Both the position numbers and the translations under genes were made by a program. Shown here piece by piece: positions 17,012 to 25,173 of a stretch of DNA of 64,000 nucleotides. The notes under the pieces are model-generated. The model was given only the letters and a program-made list of their open reading frames with translations. It was not told where the DNA came from and did not search any database. Source of the DNA: Pararhodobacter sp. CCB-MM2 (GTDB taxonomy: Bacteria; Pseudomonadota; Alphaproteobacteria; Rhodobacterales; Rhodobacteraceae); contig NZ_LRRR01000001.1 of assembly GCF_001691415.1 (NCBI RefSeq), positions 62,001 to 126,000 of the forward strand, written 5' to 3'. Numbering within the stretch: position 1 is the first letter of the stretch; each line of letters begins with the position of its first letter.

Positions 17012-18661
17012 CTATCGCAGGATATCGATCACCCCTCCCGTCAGCAGCCGCGCAACGATCGGCTGCGTCAGGAAGCCCGTCACCGGCAGATCCGCCCGCC
17101 GCTGATAGCGCCGAATCGCGCGACGGGTCTGTTGGTCGAACACCCCGTCCTGCGGGCCCGGATCCAGCTCCAGCCGCGCCAGCCGCTGTTCGATGATGAC
17201 GCGGGTGAATTGCGGCAGGGCCATCAGGTTCTCCTCGGCCTCGGCCGCCGCGAAATCGACATTCGGACGCCCCGGCCGACGCAATTCCTCGATTCGGCCG
17301 CGGGCCTGATCGGCGAAGGCGCCCTGCGGGTAATTCTGCAGGTAAATGGCGTAGGATTGCTCGGTATCGGCCTGTGCCGCCTGATCCCAGGCCGCCCGGT
17401 CGCGCGCCTGCGCAGCGGCCCGGCGGTCGGCCTCGATCTGCGCCAGCCGGTCCTGCGCCACCTGCGCGAAGATGCCGTCCGGGAACCGCTCCAGATACGC
17501 CCGCATGCCGACCTCGTCCTGACCCGAGCCGGTGTCACGCCAGAAGCGGCGATCCTCGCGCTCTTGCTCGGCGGCGCGGGCGCGAGCCTCTTCCTCCAGC
17601 TGCGCGGCGCGGCGGGCGCCTTGATGGGCCAGCTCGAAAATCTGGTCGCGGTTGAGATAGCTCGTGGCCGGGAAGTTGTTCGCCCCCTGCCAGCCGCGAA
17701 TCGCCGTGCGGGTGCCCGAGCCGAAGATCCCGTCGATCCCCCGCGGGTCATAACCAAGGATCGTCAGATCGCGCTGGATCGCCCGGCGTTCGTCACGGGT
17801 CAGGGCCAAACCGGCCTCGATGCGATCGGGCGTGTTCATCAGCCGCTGGCGGGCGCTGCGGGCCTGCTCGGCATAAAGCCCCTGCGGGAAGGCGGCGAGA
17901 TAGGCCTCATAGCCATCCAGCCGGTCGGCATCCACCGCCGCTTGCCACGCCTGCCGATCCTCGGCCGTGCGGTCCACCGGGGCGGCGCCGACGTGATCCT
18001 CGGGCAGGAAGGTCAGATAGGGCGGGTTGAATCCCTCCAGCGTCAGGGTCGAGCCCTGCGCGGCCAGCCCGACCGAGGTGCCGGGCTCGGCGAGGTCGCG
18101 CAGGAAGGCGGCGACGGCGGCGGGCTGGCCGCGCACCAGCGTCACGCCCTGCGGCACGTCGATCACCGGCGGCAAGCCGCCCCGGAAGCCCGAGCCCGTA
18201 TCGTCCGGAAAGCCGTAATCGGCCAGCGCCACGACAGCCCCGCCCTGCAACTGCCCGGCCAGCGCCAGCACCGTCTCCAGCCGGACGCCGTAGCCCTCGA
18301 CGCTGGCGAAATCCGGCGTCTGGCTTTCGGTGCCCATCAACCAGACCGCACGGTCAGAGCTGACGGTATAGCCCGCGAAGACGATGACCACGCGCTCATC
18401 CTCGCCCTCGCGCAGGGTCGCGCCCAGCGCCGACAGGGCCGAGCGCAGGGCATTGGTGGACAGGTCGGTGGCGATGTCGACGTCGAAGCCCTGCGCCGCG
18501 AAGGTGCTTTCCAGCTGGACCATCCCGCGCGCGCCCCGCGCATCGCGCAGGGTGGCGTAATCCTCGTTCGCCACGATCATCACCGCGCCGGTATCGGCCA
18601 GCGCGGGCAGCCCGAGGGACAGAAGCGCCACGGCGGTGGCGGCGGGAAAGCGGATCGTCAT
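17012..18661 (-). CDS. Secreted caspase-fold protein with peptidoglycan-binding domains; catalytic dyad apparently lost
   Basis: A 549-aa exported protein (signal peptide about residues 1-22, ending ALADT). Residues 25-160 follow the caspase/C14 fold of bacterial metacaspase-like proteins: a first strand GAVMIVANEDY, GFDVDIATDLS, then VVIVFAGYTVSSDRAVWLMG. The catalytic histidine expected in the F-x-G-H-G strand is Tyr98 here, and the expected cysteine in the D-x-C-R strand is replaced by ADYG (147-150). Two peptidoglycan_binding_1-like domains follow at about 285-345 and 480-541. Three related repeats of 35-37 residues (239-275, 373-409, 425-460), each with a YL..FPQG..A..A core, alternate with them, and residues 350-372 are a charged helical linker. 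It is probably a non-catalytic cell-envelope adaptor; the function is unknown. Confidence 0.8.
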   Translation of the reverse strand: MTIRFPAATAVALLSLGLPALADTGAVMIVANEDYATLRDARGARGMVQLESTFAAQGFDVDIATDLSTNALRSALSALGATLREGEDERVVIVFAGYTVSSDRAVWLMGTESQTPDFASVEGYGVRLETVLALAGQLQGGAVVALADYGFPDDTGSGFRGGLPPVIDVPQGVTLVRGQPAAVAAFLRDLAEPGTSVGLAAQGSTLTLEGFNPPYLTFLPEDHVGAAPVDRTAEDRQAWQAAVDADRLDGYEAYLAAFPQGLYAEQARSARQRLMNTPDRIEAGLALTRDERRAIQRDLTILGYDPRGIDGIFGSGTRTAIRGWQGANNFPATSYLNRDQIFELAHQGARRAAQLEEEARARAAEQEREDRRFWRDTGSGQDEVGMRAYLERFPDGIFAQVAQDRLAQIEADRRAAAQARDRAAWDQAAQADTEQSYAIYLQNYPQGAFADQARGRIEELRRPGRPNVDFAAAEAEENLMALPQFTRVIIEQRLARLELDPGPQDGVFDQQTRRAIRRYQRRADLPVTGFLTQPIVARLLTGGVIDILR

Positions 18662-18693
18662 GCAAAACCTCCCATTTGGCGGAGGCTTACAGG

Positions 18694-19923
18694 TTACTCG
18701 TAGCTGCGCAGATCCTCGATCACCTTGCCGTCATTCGGCAGGCTCCCATGCGGCACGAGTTCGACCTTCCCCCGCAATTTCAGCGTATCCAGCACACTCT
18801 GCTCATACAACGCAGGATTCGACGCTCGGGTTTCGATCTTCACCGTCATCGCGTCCATTTCCCCTTCTCGGGTGGCGATGACGCGGGCGCGGGCGACCTC
18901 CTCGTGGCGCGAGACGAGGTCGGCGACCTGCTCGGGCCGGACAAACATGCCCTTGATCTTGGTGGTCTGGTCGGCCCGGCCCATCCAGCCCTTGATCCGC
19001 AGGTTGGTGCGGCCGCAGGGGCTGGTGCCCGCCATGATCGCGGACAGATCGCCGGTGGCAAAGCGCACCAGCGGGTAGTCGCGGTTCAGAGTGGTCACGA
19101 CAACTTCGCCAACCTCACCGTGCGGGACGGGATCGCCGGTGCCGGGGCGGACGATCTCTACGATCACACCCTCGTCGATGACCATGCCATCCAGCGCGTC
19201 GGTCTCATAGGCGACGTTGCCCAGATCGGCGGTGGCATAGCATTGACGGCAGGTGATGCCGCGGTCGGCATAGAATTGACGCAGGCTGGGGAACAGCGCG
19301 CCGCCACCGACCACCGCCTTGGTGATCGCCAGCCGCTCGCCCATCTCATCAGCCTTGTCGAGGATGATCTTCAGGTAATCCGGCGTGCCGGCATAGGCGG
19401 TGGTGCCGATGTCCTTGGCCGCGCGGACCTGCAGCTCGGTCTGGCCGGTGCCCGCGGGCAGCACGGCAGCACCGACGGCGCGGGCCGCGTTCTCGAACAT
19501 CATGCCGGCAGGCACGAGGTGATACGAGAAGCAGTTCTGCACGATGTCGCCCTTGCCCACGCCCGAGGCCGTGAGGAACCGGCCCAGACGCCACCAATCG
19601 GGCTGGGCGCGGCCCGGCTCATAGATCGGGCCCGGCGACTGGAAGACATGGTCGAACTCGGCCACAGCCAGCGACGCGAACCCGCCAAACGGCGGCGTCG
19701 AGGCCTGCGAGGCCACCAGCGCCGATTTGCGCAACACGGGCAGCGCGGCCAGCGCCTCGATGGAGGTGATGGCGGCGGCGTCGATGCCCGCCAGCGTCGC
19801 GCCCATGCCGGCAGTCGCCTGAGCTCGGGCGATCAGCTGCGGCAGGTCCCGCGCCAGATCGGCCGCGCGCTGATCGGCAGTCCGGGTTTCCAGCGTGTCG
19901 AAATTCTTGCTCATGGTTCCCAC
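18694..19923 (-). CDS. Phenylacetate-CoA ligase-like AMP-forming enzyme (PaaK family)
   Basis: A 409-aa adenylate-forming enzyme of the PaaK type, which activates aryl acids with ATP and CoA. Visible parts are FLTASGVGKGDIVQNCFSYHLVPAGMMFENAA, AKDIGTTAYAGTPDYLKIIL, the E-Y-G-like region VAYETDALDGMV, and the C-terminal VRFATGDLSAIM and RADQTTKIKGMFVRPEQV, the usual hinge and lysine region. It is the last gene of the acyl-CoA-ligase/ABC-transporter cluster (18694-27144). The start is either GTG 19923, with GGGAGG 5 bases before it, or ATG 19914. The exact acid is not known; phenylacetate or benzoate-like acids are possible. Confidence 0.85.
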   Translation of the reverse strand: MGTMSKNFDTLETRTADQRAADLARDLPQLIARAQATAGMGATLAGIDAAAITSIEALAALPVLRKSALVASQASTPPFGGFASLAVAEFDHVFQSPGPIYEPGRAQPDWWRLGRFLTASGVGKGDIVQNCFSYHLVPAGMMFENAARAVGAAVLPAGTGQTELQVRAAKDIGTTAYAGTPDYLKIILDKADEMGERLAITKAVVGGGALFPSLRQFYADRGITCRQCYATADLGNVAYETDALDGMVIDEGVIVEIVRPGTGDPVPHGEVGEVVVTTLNRDYPLVRFATGDLSAIMAGTSPCGRTNLRIKGWMGRADQTTKIKGMFVRPEQVADLVSRHEEVARARVIATREGEMDAMTVKIETRASNPALYEQSVLDTLKLRGKVELVPHGSLPNDGKVIEDLRSYE

Positions 19924-19995
19924 GGGGGCCTCCCGTTGTTGTGCCCGGTTCTTGGGGTTGGGACCGGGTCGTTATGGGCCGAGGTACGAAGCGGA

Positions 19996-20820
19996 TCAGG
20001 CAAGCCAGCGCTTGCGGCGGCGATAGCTGCGCACGTCGCGGAAGCTCTTGCGGCCCTTGTCCGACATGCCGAGGTAGAATTCGGCGACGTCCGGGTTCTC
20101 GCGCAGGGCCTTGGCGGTGCCGTCCATCACGACGCGGCCATTCTCGAGGATGTAGCCCGTGTGGGCGTATTTCAGCGCGACGTTGGTGTTCTGTTCGGCC
20201 AGCAGGAAGGTCGTGCCCTGCTCTTCGTTCAGACGCTTCACGATCTCGAAGATTTGCTCCACCAGCTGCGGGGCCAGACCCATCGAGGGCTCGTCGAGCA
20301 GGATCATCTCGGGCCGGGCCATCATCGCGCGGCCGATGGCGACCATCTGCTGCTCGCCGCCCGAGGTGTAGCCGGCCTGCGATTTGCGGCGGGTCTTCAG
20401 GCGCGGGAAGTAGTCGTAGACCATCTCCAGATCCGCAGCGATCGCACCGCGACCGTCCTTGCGGGTATAGGAGCCGGTCAGCAGGTTCTCCTCGACCGTG
20501 AGGTGCTCGAAGCAATGGCGGCCTTCCATCACCTGGATGAGGCCCGCGGACACCTGATCGGCGGGGTTCGAGCCGTCCAGAACCTGACCGCGATAGCTGA
20601 TCGAGCCCTTGGTGATCTCGCCGCGCTCGGATTTCAAGAGGCCCGAGATCGACTTCAACGTGGTCGACTTGCCGGCGCCGTTGCCGCCGAGCAGCGCGGT
20701 GATGCCGCCCTTCGGGACCGAGAGGCTGACGCCCTTCAGGACGAGGATCACGTGGTTGTAGATCACCTCGATGTTGTTGACCTCGAGGAGGGTCTCGGCG
20801 TCTGGGCGATGGTCGAACAT
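19996..20820 (-). CDS. livF: Branched-chain-type ABC transporter, ATP-binding protein LivF
   Basis: A 274-aa ATPase of the HAAT family. Walker A GGNGAGKSTTLK is at about residues 45-56, signature TSGGEQQMVAIGRAMM at about 151-166, Walker B MILLDEPSMGLAPQ, and LAEQNTNVALKYA is the LivF-type H-loop region. It has a longer basic C-terminal tail (KGRKSFRDVRSYRRRKRW) than E. coli LivF. It follows the binding-protein gene by 75 bases, a gap that holds an 11-bp hairpin. Confidence 0.9.
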   Translation of the reverse strand: MFDHRPDAETLLEVNNIEVIYNHVILVLKGVSLSVPKGGITALLGGNGAGKSTTLKSISGLLKSERGEITKGSISYRGQVLDGSNPADQVSAGLIQVMEGRHCFEHLTVEENLLTGSYTRKDGRGAIAADLEMVYDYFPRLKTRRKSQAGYTSGGEQQMVAIGRAMMARPEMILLDEPSMGLAPQLVEQIFEIVKRLNEEQGTTFLLAEQNTNVALKYAHTGYILENGRVVMDGTAKALRENPDVAEFYLGMSDKGRKSFRDVRSYRRRKRWLA

Positions 20821-20852
20821 GGGCGCGATCCCGTCAGAATTCGTTGGGGGGT

Positions 20853-20879
20853 GGAGGGGCGCCGCGCGGGCGCCCCTCC
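20853..20879 (-). other. Strong hairpin between the binding-protein gene and livF
   Basis: Perfect 11-bp stem GGAGGGGCGCC/GGCGCCCCTCC with loop GCGCG, 16 bases past the binding-protein stop. No T run follows, so an mRNA-protecting stem is likelier than a terminator. Confidence 0.6.
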
Positions 20880-20895
20880 GGATGTCAGGCGCGGA

Positions 20896-22182
20896 TTACA
20901 GGCAACCCGGCGTGATGTTGTTTTCCTGCGCGAAGACAGAGGCGTCCTCGGCAGCCAGCTCACCGATCAGCTCACGGTCAGCCTCGATCCAGTCGGAGAT
21001 CAGGCTCCAGCTCTGGGTGTCGGCGTCCCACTGCTGCAGCATCGCCGCGCCCGAACCACCGTGGTTCTGGCAGCTGACGTCGAACGGTGCCGAGAAGCCG
21101 GGCAGGCCCAGTTCGGTCAGACGCTCTTCGCTGATGCTGAGGGCTTCCATGCCGGCGCGCATTTCGGCGGGCGTGATCTGGGCGTGACCGGCCAGCTCCT
21201 GCGCGGTGCGGGCAGCTTCGACGGCCAGCATCGCCGCGTAGAGACCGCGCGAGTAGACGGCGGAACCGATCTGGTCACCGGCACCGGCAGCAAGGCCGCG
21301 ACCGACGACATATTCCTGAATGTCGGAATAGACCGGATAGTCGGTGCCAACACCGTGGAAGGTCAGCGCGGTGTAGCCATCGGCGCCAGCGCCCACGGGC
21401 AGCACGTCATTTTCCGAACCCGACCACCAGATGCCGATGAAGTGGTCCATCGGGAAGCGGATGTTGGCGGCTTCCTGAATGGCGACGGCGTTCATCACGC
21501 CCCAACCCCACATCAGGACGTAGTCCGGACGCTCGCGGCGGATCTGCAGCCACTGCGAGCCCTGCTCCTGGCCGGGGTGATCCACGGCGATCGGCAGGAA
21601 TTCGAAGCCCAGACGCTCGGACAGGATTTCCAGCGTGCGGATCGGCTCACGACCATAGGCCGAGTTGTGGTAGACCAGAACGATCTTCTTGCCGTCCAGC
21701 GAACCGTCGTTCTGGGCCAGCAGGTGGTTGATCGCCACCGAGGCGCCGTCCCAGTAGTTGGCCGGGTAGTTGAAGACCCAAGGGAAGGTCTCGCCTTCCA
21801 TGGCCGAGGTCCGGCCGTAGCCCATGGTGTGGAGCGGGATGCCGTCCGCGGTCACGCGGGGGATCAGCTGGTAGGTGATGCCGGTCGACAGCGGCTGGAT
21901 GACCAGCGGGTTGTCGCCGCGCACCGATTCATAGCATTCCACGCCGCGCTCGGTGTTGTAGGCCGTCTCGCACTCGGTGGTGCGGATCGGCAGGCCACCG
22001 ATGCCGCCATCGCGCTCGTTGATCAGCGTCAGGTAGTCCTGATAGCCGTCGGCGAAGGGAATGCCGCCGGGGGCGTAGGGACCGGTGCGGTAGTTCAGCA
22101 TCGGGAAGTGCAGGTCCTGTGCAGCCACCGGGGCCGCTACAGCGCTTGCCGCGAGAAGGGCGGCGATCTTCATCATCTTCAT
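20896..22182 (-). CDS. Branched-chain-type ABC transporter, periplasmic binding protein LivK-like
   Basis: A 428-aa periplasmic binding protein of the Leu/Ile/Val-BP (Peripla_BP_6) family. The ATG at 22182 is chosen for its GGAGGAG site and signal peptide (MKMMKIAALLAASAVAAPVA, cleavage near AAQ). The mature part shows INERDGGIGGLPIRTTECETAYNTERGVECYESV and KIVLVYHNSAYGREPIRTLEILSERLGFEFLPIAVDHPG. It is longer than E. coli LivK (about 370 aa), as are members of the family that bind aromatic or larger ligands. Two acyl-CoA ligases in the same cluster point to a carboxylic acid ligand, but this is inference. Confidence 0.88.
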   Translation of the reverse strand: MKMMKIAALLAASAVAAPVAAQDLHFPMLNYRTGPYAPGGIPFADGYQDYLTLINERDGGIGGLPIRTTECETAYNTERGVECYESVRGDNPLVIQPLSTGITYQLIPRVTADGIPLHTMGYGRTSAMEGETFPWVFNYPANYWDGASVAINHLLAQNDGSLDGKKIVLVYHNSAYGREPIRTLEILSERLGFEFLPIAVDHPGQEQGSQWLQIRRERPDYVLMWGWGVMNAVAIQEAANIRFPMDHFIGIWWSGSENDVLPVGAGADGYTALTFHGVGTDYPVYSDIQEYVVGRGLAAGAGDQIGSAVYSRGLYAAMLAVEAARTAQELAGHAQITPAEMRAGMEALSISEERLTELGLPGFSAPFDVSCQNHGGSGAAMLQQWDADTQSWSLISDWIEADRELIGELAAEDASVFAQENNITPGCL

Positions 22183-22255
22183 TGGTTCTCCTCCCAGTCG
22201 ATGACGGTTTCGTTCGTTGCTCGAACGGTCTTTCCTCGGGCCCGGCCCGCACTCC

Positions 22256-23332
22256 TCAATGCGGGAAGGGCCAAAGACGCAGTTTTTCCTTGATGGTGCG
22301 CCACAGCGCGGCCATGCCATGCGGCTCGACGATCAGCACGACGATGATCAGCGCGCCGATGATCATCACCTCCAGATGGCGGGCCAGGTCGGCGGGCCAG
22401 CCGAAGCCGTCCACCAGCATCAGTTTCAGCAGCACCGGCAGCACGACGAGGAAGGCCGCGCCGAGGAAGGACCCGAGGATCGAGCCCAACCCGCCGATGA
22501 TGACCATGAACAGGACGAGGAACGACTTGTTGATGCTGAAGGCCTCGCCCGCCTCGGCCGCGCCGAGATAGACGCCGAAGGTCAGCGCGCCCGCCACGCC
22601 CACGAAGAACGAGGACACGGCAAAGGACGACAGCTTGGCGATCAGGGGGTTCACCCCGATGATCTCGGCGGCGATGTCCATGTCGCGGATCGCCATCCAG
22701 GTCCGGCCCATCGTGCCGCGCGTCAGGTTGCGCGCCAACCAGGCCATCGCCACGGTGAAGATCAGGCAGGTGAAATAGACGGCGGTGGACGAGGCCGAGG
22801 CGCCAGTGATGATCACGCCGAACATCGAGCGCTCGGGCATCGAGATCTGGCCGGTGGGCGAGTAGTTGTAGAACCATTCGACGCGGGTAAACAGCCAGAT
22901 CAGGAAGAACTGCGCGGCCAGCGTCGCGACGGCTAGATAGAAGCCCTTGATCTTCAGGGATGGCAGGCCGAACAGCACCCCCACGGCCGAGGTCACCAGA
23001 CCCGACAGCAGGAAGACGATGTAGATCGGCATTCCGGGGAAGGCGGTGGTCAGCTTGAAGGTGGCATAGGCGCCCACGGCCATGAAGGCGGCGGTGCCCA
23101 GCGACAGAAGGCCGGTATAGCCGATCAGGATGTTCAGGCCCAAAGCCGCGATCACGTAGATCAGGAAGGGAATGACGATCGAGTTGGCCCAGTAATCCCC
23201 CAGCACCATCGGCACGACGAGGAAGGCTGCAGCAATGGCTACCCAATAGGCGGCACGGTCGAACCGGATCGGGAAGGTCTGGTTGTCGCTGGCGTAGGAC
23301 GTCTTGAAGTCGCCCGCTTCACGGTAAAGCAT
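22256..23332 (-). CDS. livM: Branched-chain-type ABC transporter, permease LivM
   Basis: A 358-aa permease with about ten hydrophobic segments. The LivM signature GYTGLLSLGTAAFMAVGAYATF lies about residues 71-92, and GLGSILGSFLGAAFLVVLP near 275-293, with the EAA-like helix GRTWMAIRDMDIAAEIIGVNPLIAKL. It pairs with LivH. It ends 73 bases before the binding-protein start and begins 3 bases after the livH stop. Confidence 0.92.
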   Translation of the reverse strand: MLYREAGDFKTSYASDNQTFPIRFDRAAYWVAIAAAFLVVPMVLGDYWANSIVIPFLIYVIAALGLNILIGYTGLLSLGTAAFMAVGAYATFKLTTAFPGMPIYIVFLLSGLVTSAVGVLFGLPSLKIKGFYLAVATLAAQFFLIWLFTRVEWFYNYSPTGQISMPERSMFGVIITGASASSTAVYFTCLIFTVAMAWLARNLTRGTMGRTWMAIRDMDIAAEIIGVNPLIAKLSSFAVSSFFVGVAGALTFGVYLGAAEAGEAFSINKSFLVLFMVIIGGLGSILGSFLGAAFLVVLPVLLKLMLVDGFGWPADLARHLEVMIIGALIIVVLIVEPHGMAALWRTIKEKLRLWPFPH

Positions 23333-23335
23333 GGA

Positions 23336-24322
23336 TCAGACCCTTTCGATGATGCGTTCGCCGAACAGGCCTTGCGGACGGAACAGCAGGAAGACGAGGG
23401 CGAGCATGTAGGCGAACCAGTTCTCGGTGGCGCCGCCGATGACCGGCTGCATGAAGAAGTCAAAGAGCTTCTCGCCCACGCCGATCAGAAGGCCGCCGAC
23501 GATGGCGCCCGGGATCGAGGTGAAGCCGCCGAGGATGAGCACGGGCAGGGCCTTCAGCGCGATCAGCGACAGCGAGAACTGCACGCCGGATTTCGAGCCC
23601 CACATGATCCCCGCGACCAGCGCGACGATGCCGGCGATGGACCAGGTCAGCACCCAGATGAAGCGCAGCGAGATGCCCACCGACAGCGCGGCCTGGTGGT
23701 CATCGGCCACGGCGCGCAGCGCCCGGCCTTGCTTGGTGTATTGCGAGAAGACGACGAGGCCGGTCACCAGCACCGCCGCGATCAGCAGCGCCCAGAGCGA
23801 CAGCGTGTCGATATAGAAGCCGTAGCCGAAGAGGTTGTAGGTCGTCTCGTCGACCCAGGACGACATGCCCTGCGGGATGCCCACGTCGAGGCGCTTCACC
23901 TCGGCGCCCCACATGATGTCGCCAAGGCCTTCGAGGAAATAGGCAAGGCCGATGGTGGCCATGAACAGGATGATCGGCTCTTGGTTCACCAGATGCTTCA
24001 GCACCAGTCGCTCGATCAGCAGAGCCAGCAGCACCATCACCACGACCGTCAGGATGATCGCGAGGAAGGCCGGCATGGTGAAGCCGAAATCGCTGACATG
24101 GGCGCCGAAGATGGCGTTGATCAGATGCGAGAACGGCACCTGCCCGGTCTGGAAGCCCACGAGCGTCAGCGCCGCGAAGAGCGCCATCACCCCTTGAGCG
24201 AAGTTGAAGATGCCCGAGGCCTTGAAGATCAGCACGAAGCCAAGCGCGACCAGCGAGTACATGATGCCGACGGTGAGGCCGTTGAGCCCCGCCTCCAGCG
24301 CGAAAAGGACGGTATCCGACAT
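23336..24322 (-). CDS. livH: Branched-chain-type ABC transporter, permease LivH
   Basis: A 328-aa permease. The N-terminal GLTVGIMYSLVALGFVLIFKASGIFNFAQGVMALFAAL is the usual LivH start, and GRALRAVADDHQAALSVGISL is the coupling loop that meets the ATPases. LILGGFTSIPGAIVGGLLIGVGE closes the family pattern. It lies 14 bases after livG and 3 bases before livM. Confidence 0.93.
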   Translation of the reverse strand: MSDTVLFALEAGLNGLTVGIMYSLVALGFVLIFKASGIFNFAQGVMALFAALTLVGFQTGQVPFSHLINAIFGAHVSDFGFTMPAFLAIILTVVVMVLLALLIERLVLKHLVNQEPIILFMATIGLAYFLEGLGDIMWGAEVKRLDVGIPQGMSSWVDETTYNLFGYGFYIDTLSLWALLIAAVLVTGLVVFSQYTKQGRALRAVADDHQAALSVGISLRFIWVLTWSIAGIVALVAGIMWGSKSGVQFSLSLIALKALPVLILGGFTSIPGAIVGGLLIGVGEKLFDFFMQPVIGGATENWFAYMLALVFLLFRPQGLFGERIIERV

Positions 24323-24336
24323 ATCCCTGTGCCCCC

Positions 24337-25161
24337 TTATTCGTCGTGCGACACGCCGAGATAGGCGTCGATCACGTCCTGGTTGTTGCGCACCTCGTCC
24401 GGCGTGCCGTCCCCGATCTTCTTGCCGTAATCCATCACCACGACGCGGTCCGAGAGGTCCATGACCACGCCCATGTCATGCTCGATGAGCACGATGGTGG
24501 TGCCGAACTCGTCGTTCACGTCGAGGATGAAGCGCGACATGTCCTCCTTCTCTTCGACGTTCATGCCGGCCATCGGCTCGTCGAGAAGCAGGATCTGCGG
24601 TTCCGCCGCCAGCGCGCGGGCCAGCTCGACCCGCTTCTTCAGACCGTAAGGCAGACGTGCCACCGGGGTCTTGCGGATGTGCTGGATCTCGAGGAAGTCG
24701 ATGACCTTCTCGACCTTCTCGCGATGCTCGTCCTCCTCGCGCGAGGCCTTGCCCCACCACATCGCCTGGCTCAGGAACCCGGATTTCATCAGGTTCATGC
24801 GGCCGGTCATGATGTTGTCGAGAACCGACATGCCCTCGAACAAAGCGATGTTCTGGAAGGTCCGGGCGATCCCGGTGCGGGCGACCTGATAGGGCGCCAT
24901 CTTCGCGCGCTTGTAGCCCTTGTAGATGATCTCGCCTTCCTGCGGTACGTAGAAGCCCGAGATGACGTTCATCATCGACGACTTACCCGCGCCGTTCGGC
25001 CCGATGATCGCGCGGATCTCGCCGGTGCGGATGTCGAAGGAGATGTTCTTGATCGCCTCGACGCCGCCGAAGCGCAGGGTGATGTTCTTCAGCTCCAGCA
25101 CCACCGGGCCGATCTGGCGACCGTCGGCAGTGACGTAGCCGTCCTGGGTGTTGTCCAGCAT
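24337..25161 (-). CDS. livG: Branched-chain-type ABC transporter, ATP-binding protein LivG
   Basis: A 274-aa ATPase. Walker [13 protein letters not shown] is at about residues 54-65, and the LivG-specific GIARTFQNIALFEGMSVLDNIM follows. In place of a clear LSGG signature it has LPYGLKKRVELARALAAEP, which is common in LivG proteins linked to acyl-CoA ligases. Walker B is ILLLDEPMAGMN and the H-loop is in VLIEHDMGVVMDLSDRV. The first 20 residues extend beyond the usual LivG start. It is preceded by the long-chain acyl-CoA-ligase-like gene with 12 bases between. Confidence 0.9.
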   Translation of the reverse strand: MLDNTQDGYVTADGRQIGPVVLELKNITLRFGGVEAIKNISFDIRTGEIRAIIGPNGAGKSSMMNVISGFYVPQEGEIIYKGYKRAKMAPYQVARTGIARTFQNIALFEGMSVLDNIMTGRMNLMKSGFLSQAMWWGKASREEDEHREKVEKVIDFLEIQHIRKTPVARLPYGLKKRVELARALAAEPQILLLDEPMAGMNVEEKEDMSRFILDVNDEFGTTIVLIEHDMGVVMDLSDRVVVMDYGKKIGDGTPDEVRNNQDVIDAYLGVSHDE

Positions 25162-25173
25162 GTCCCTAATTCC

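Noticed and set aside
18676..22293. A 1205-codon open frame on the plus strand
   Set aside because: It is antisense to the PaaK-like, livF and binding-protein genes, which have clear family motifs. Its protein is low-complexity and rich in His, Arg, Gly and Asp, as expected of a shadow of GC-rich coding DNA.
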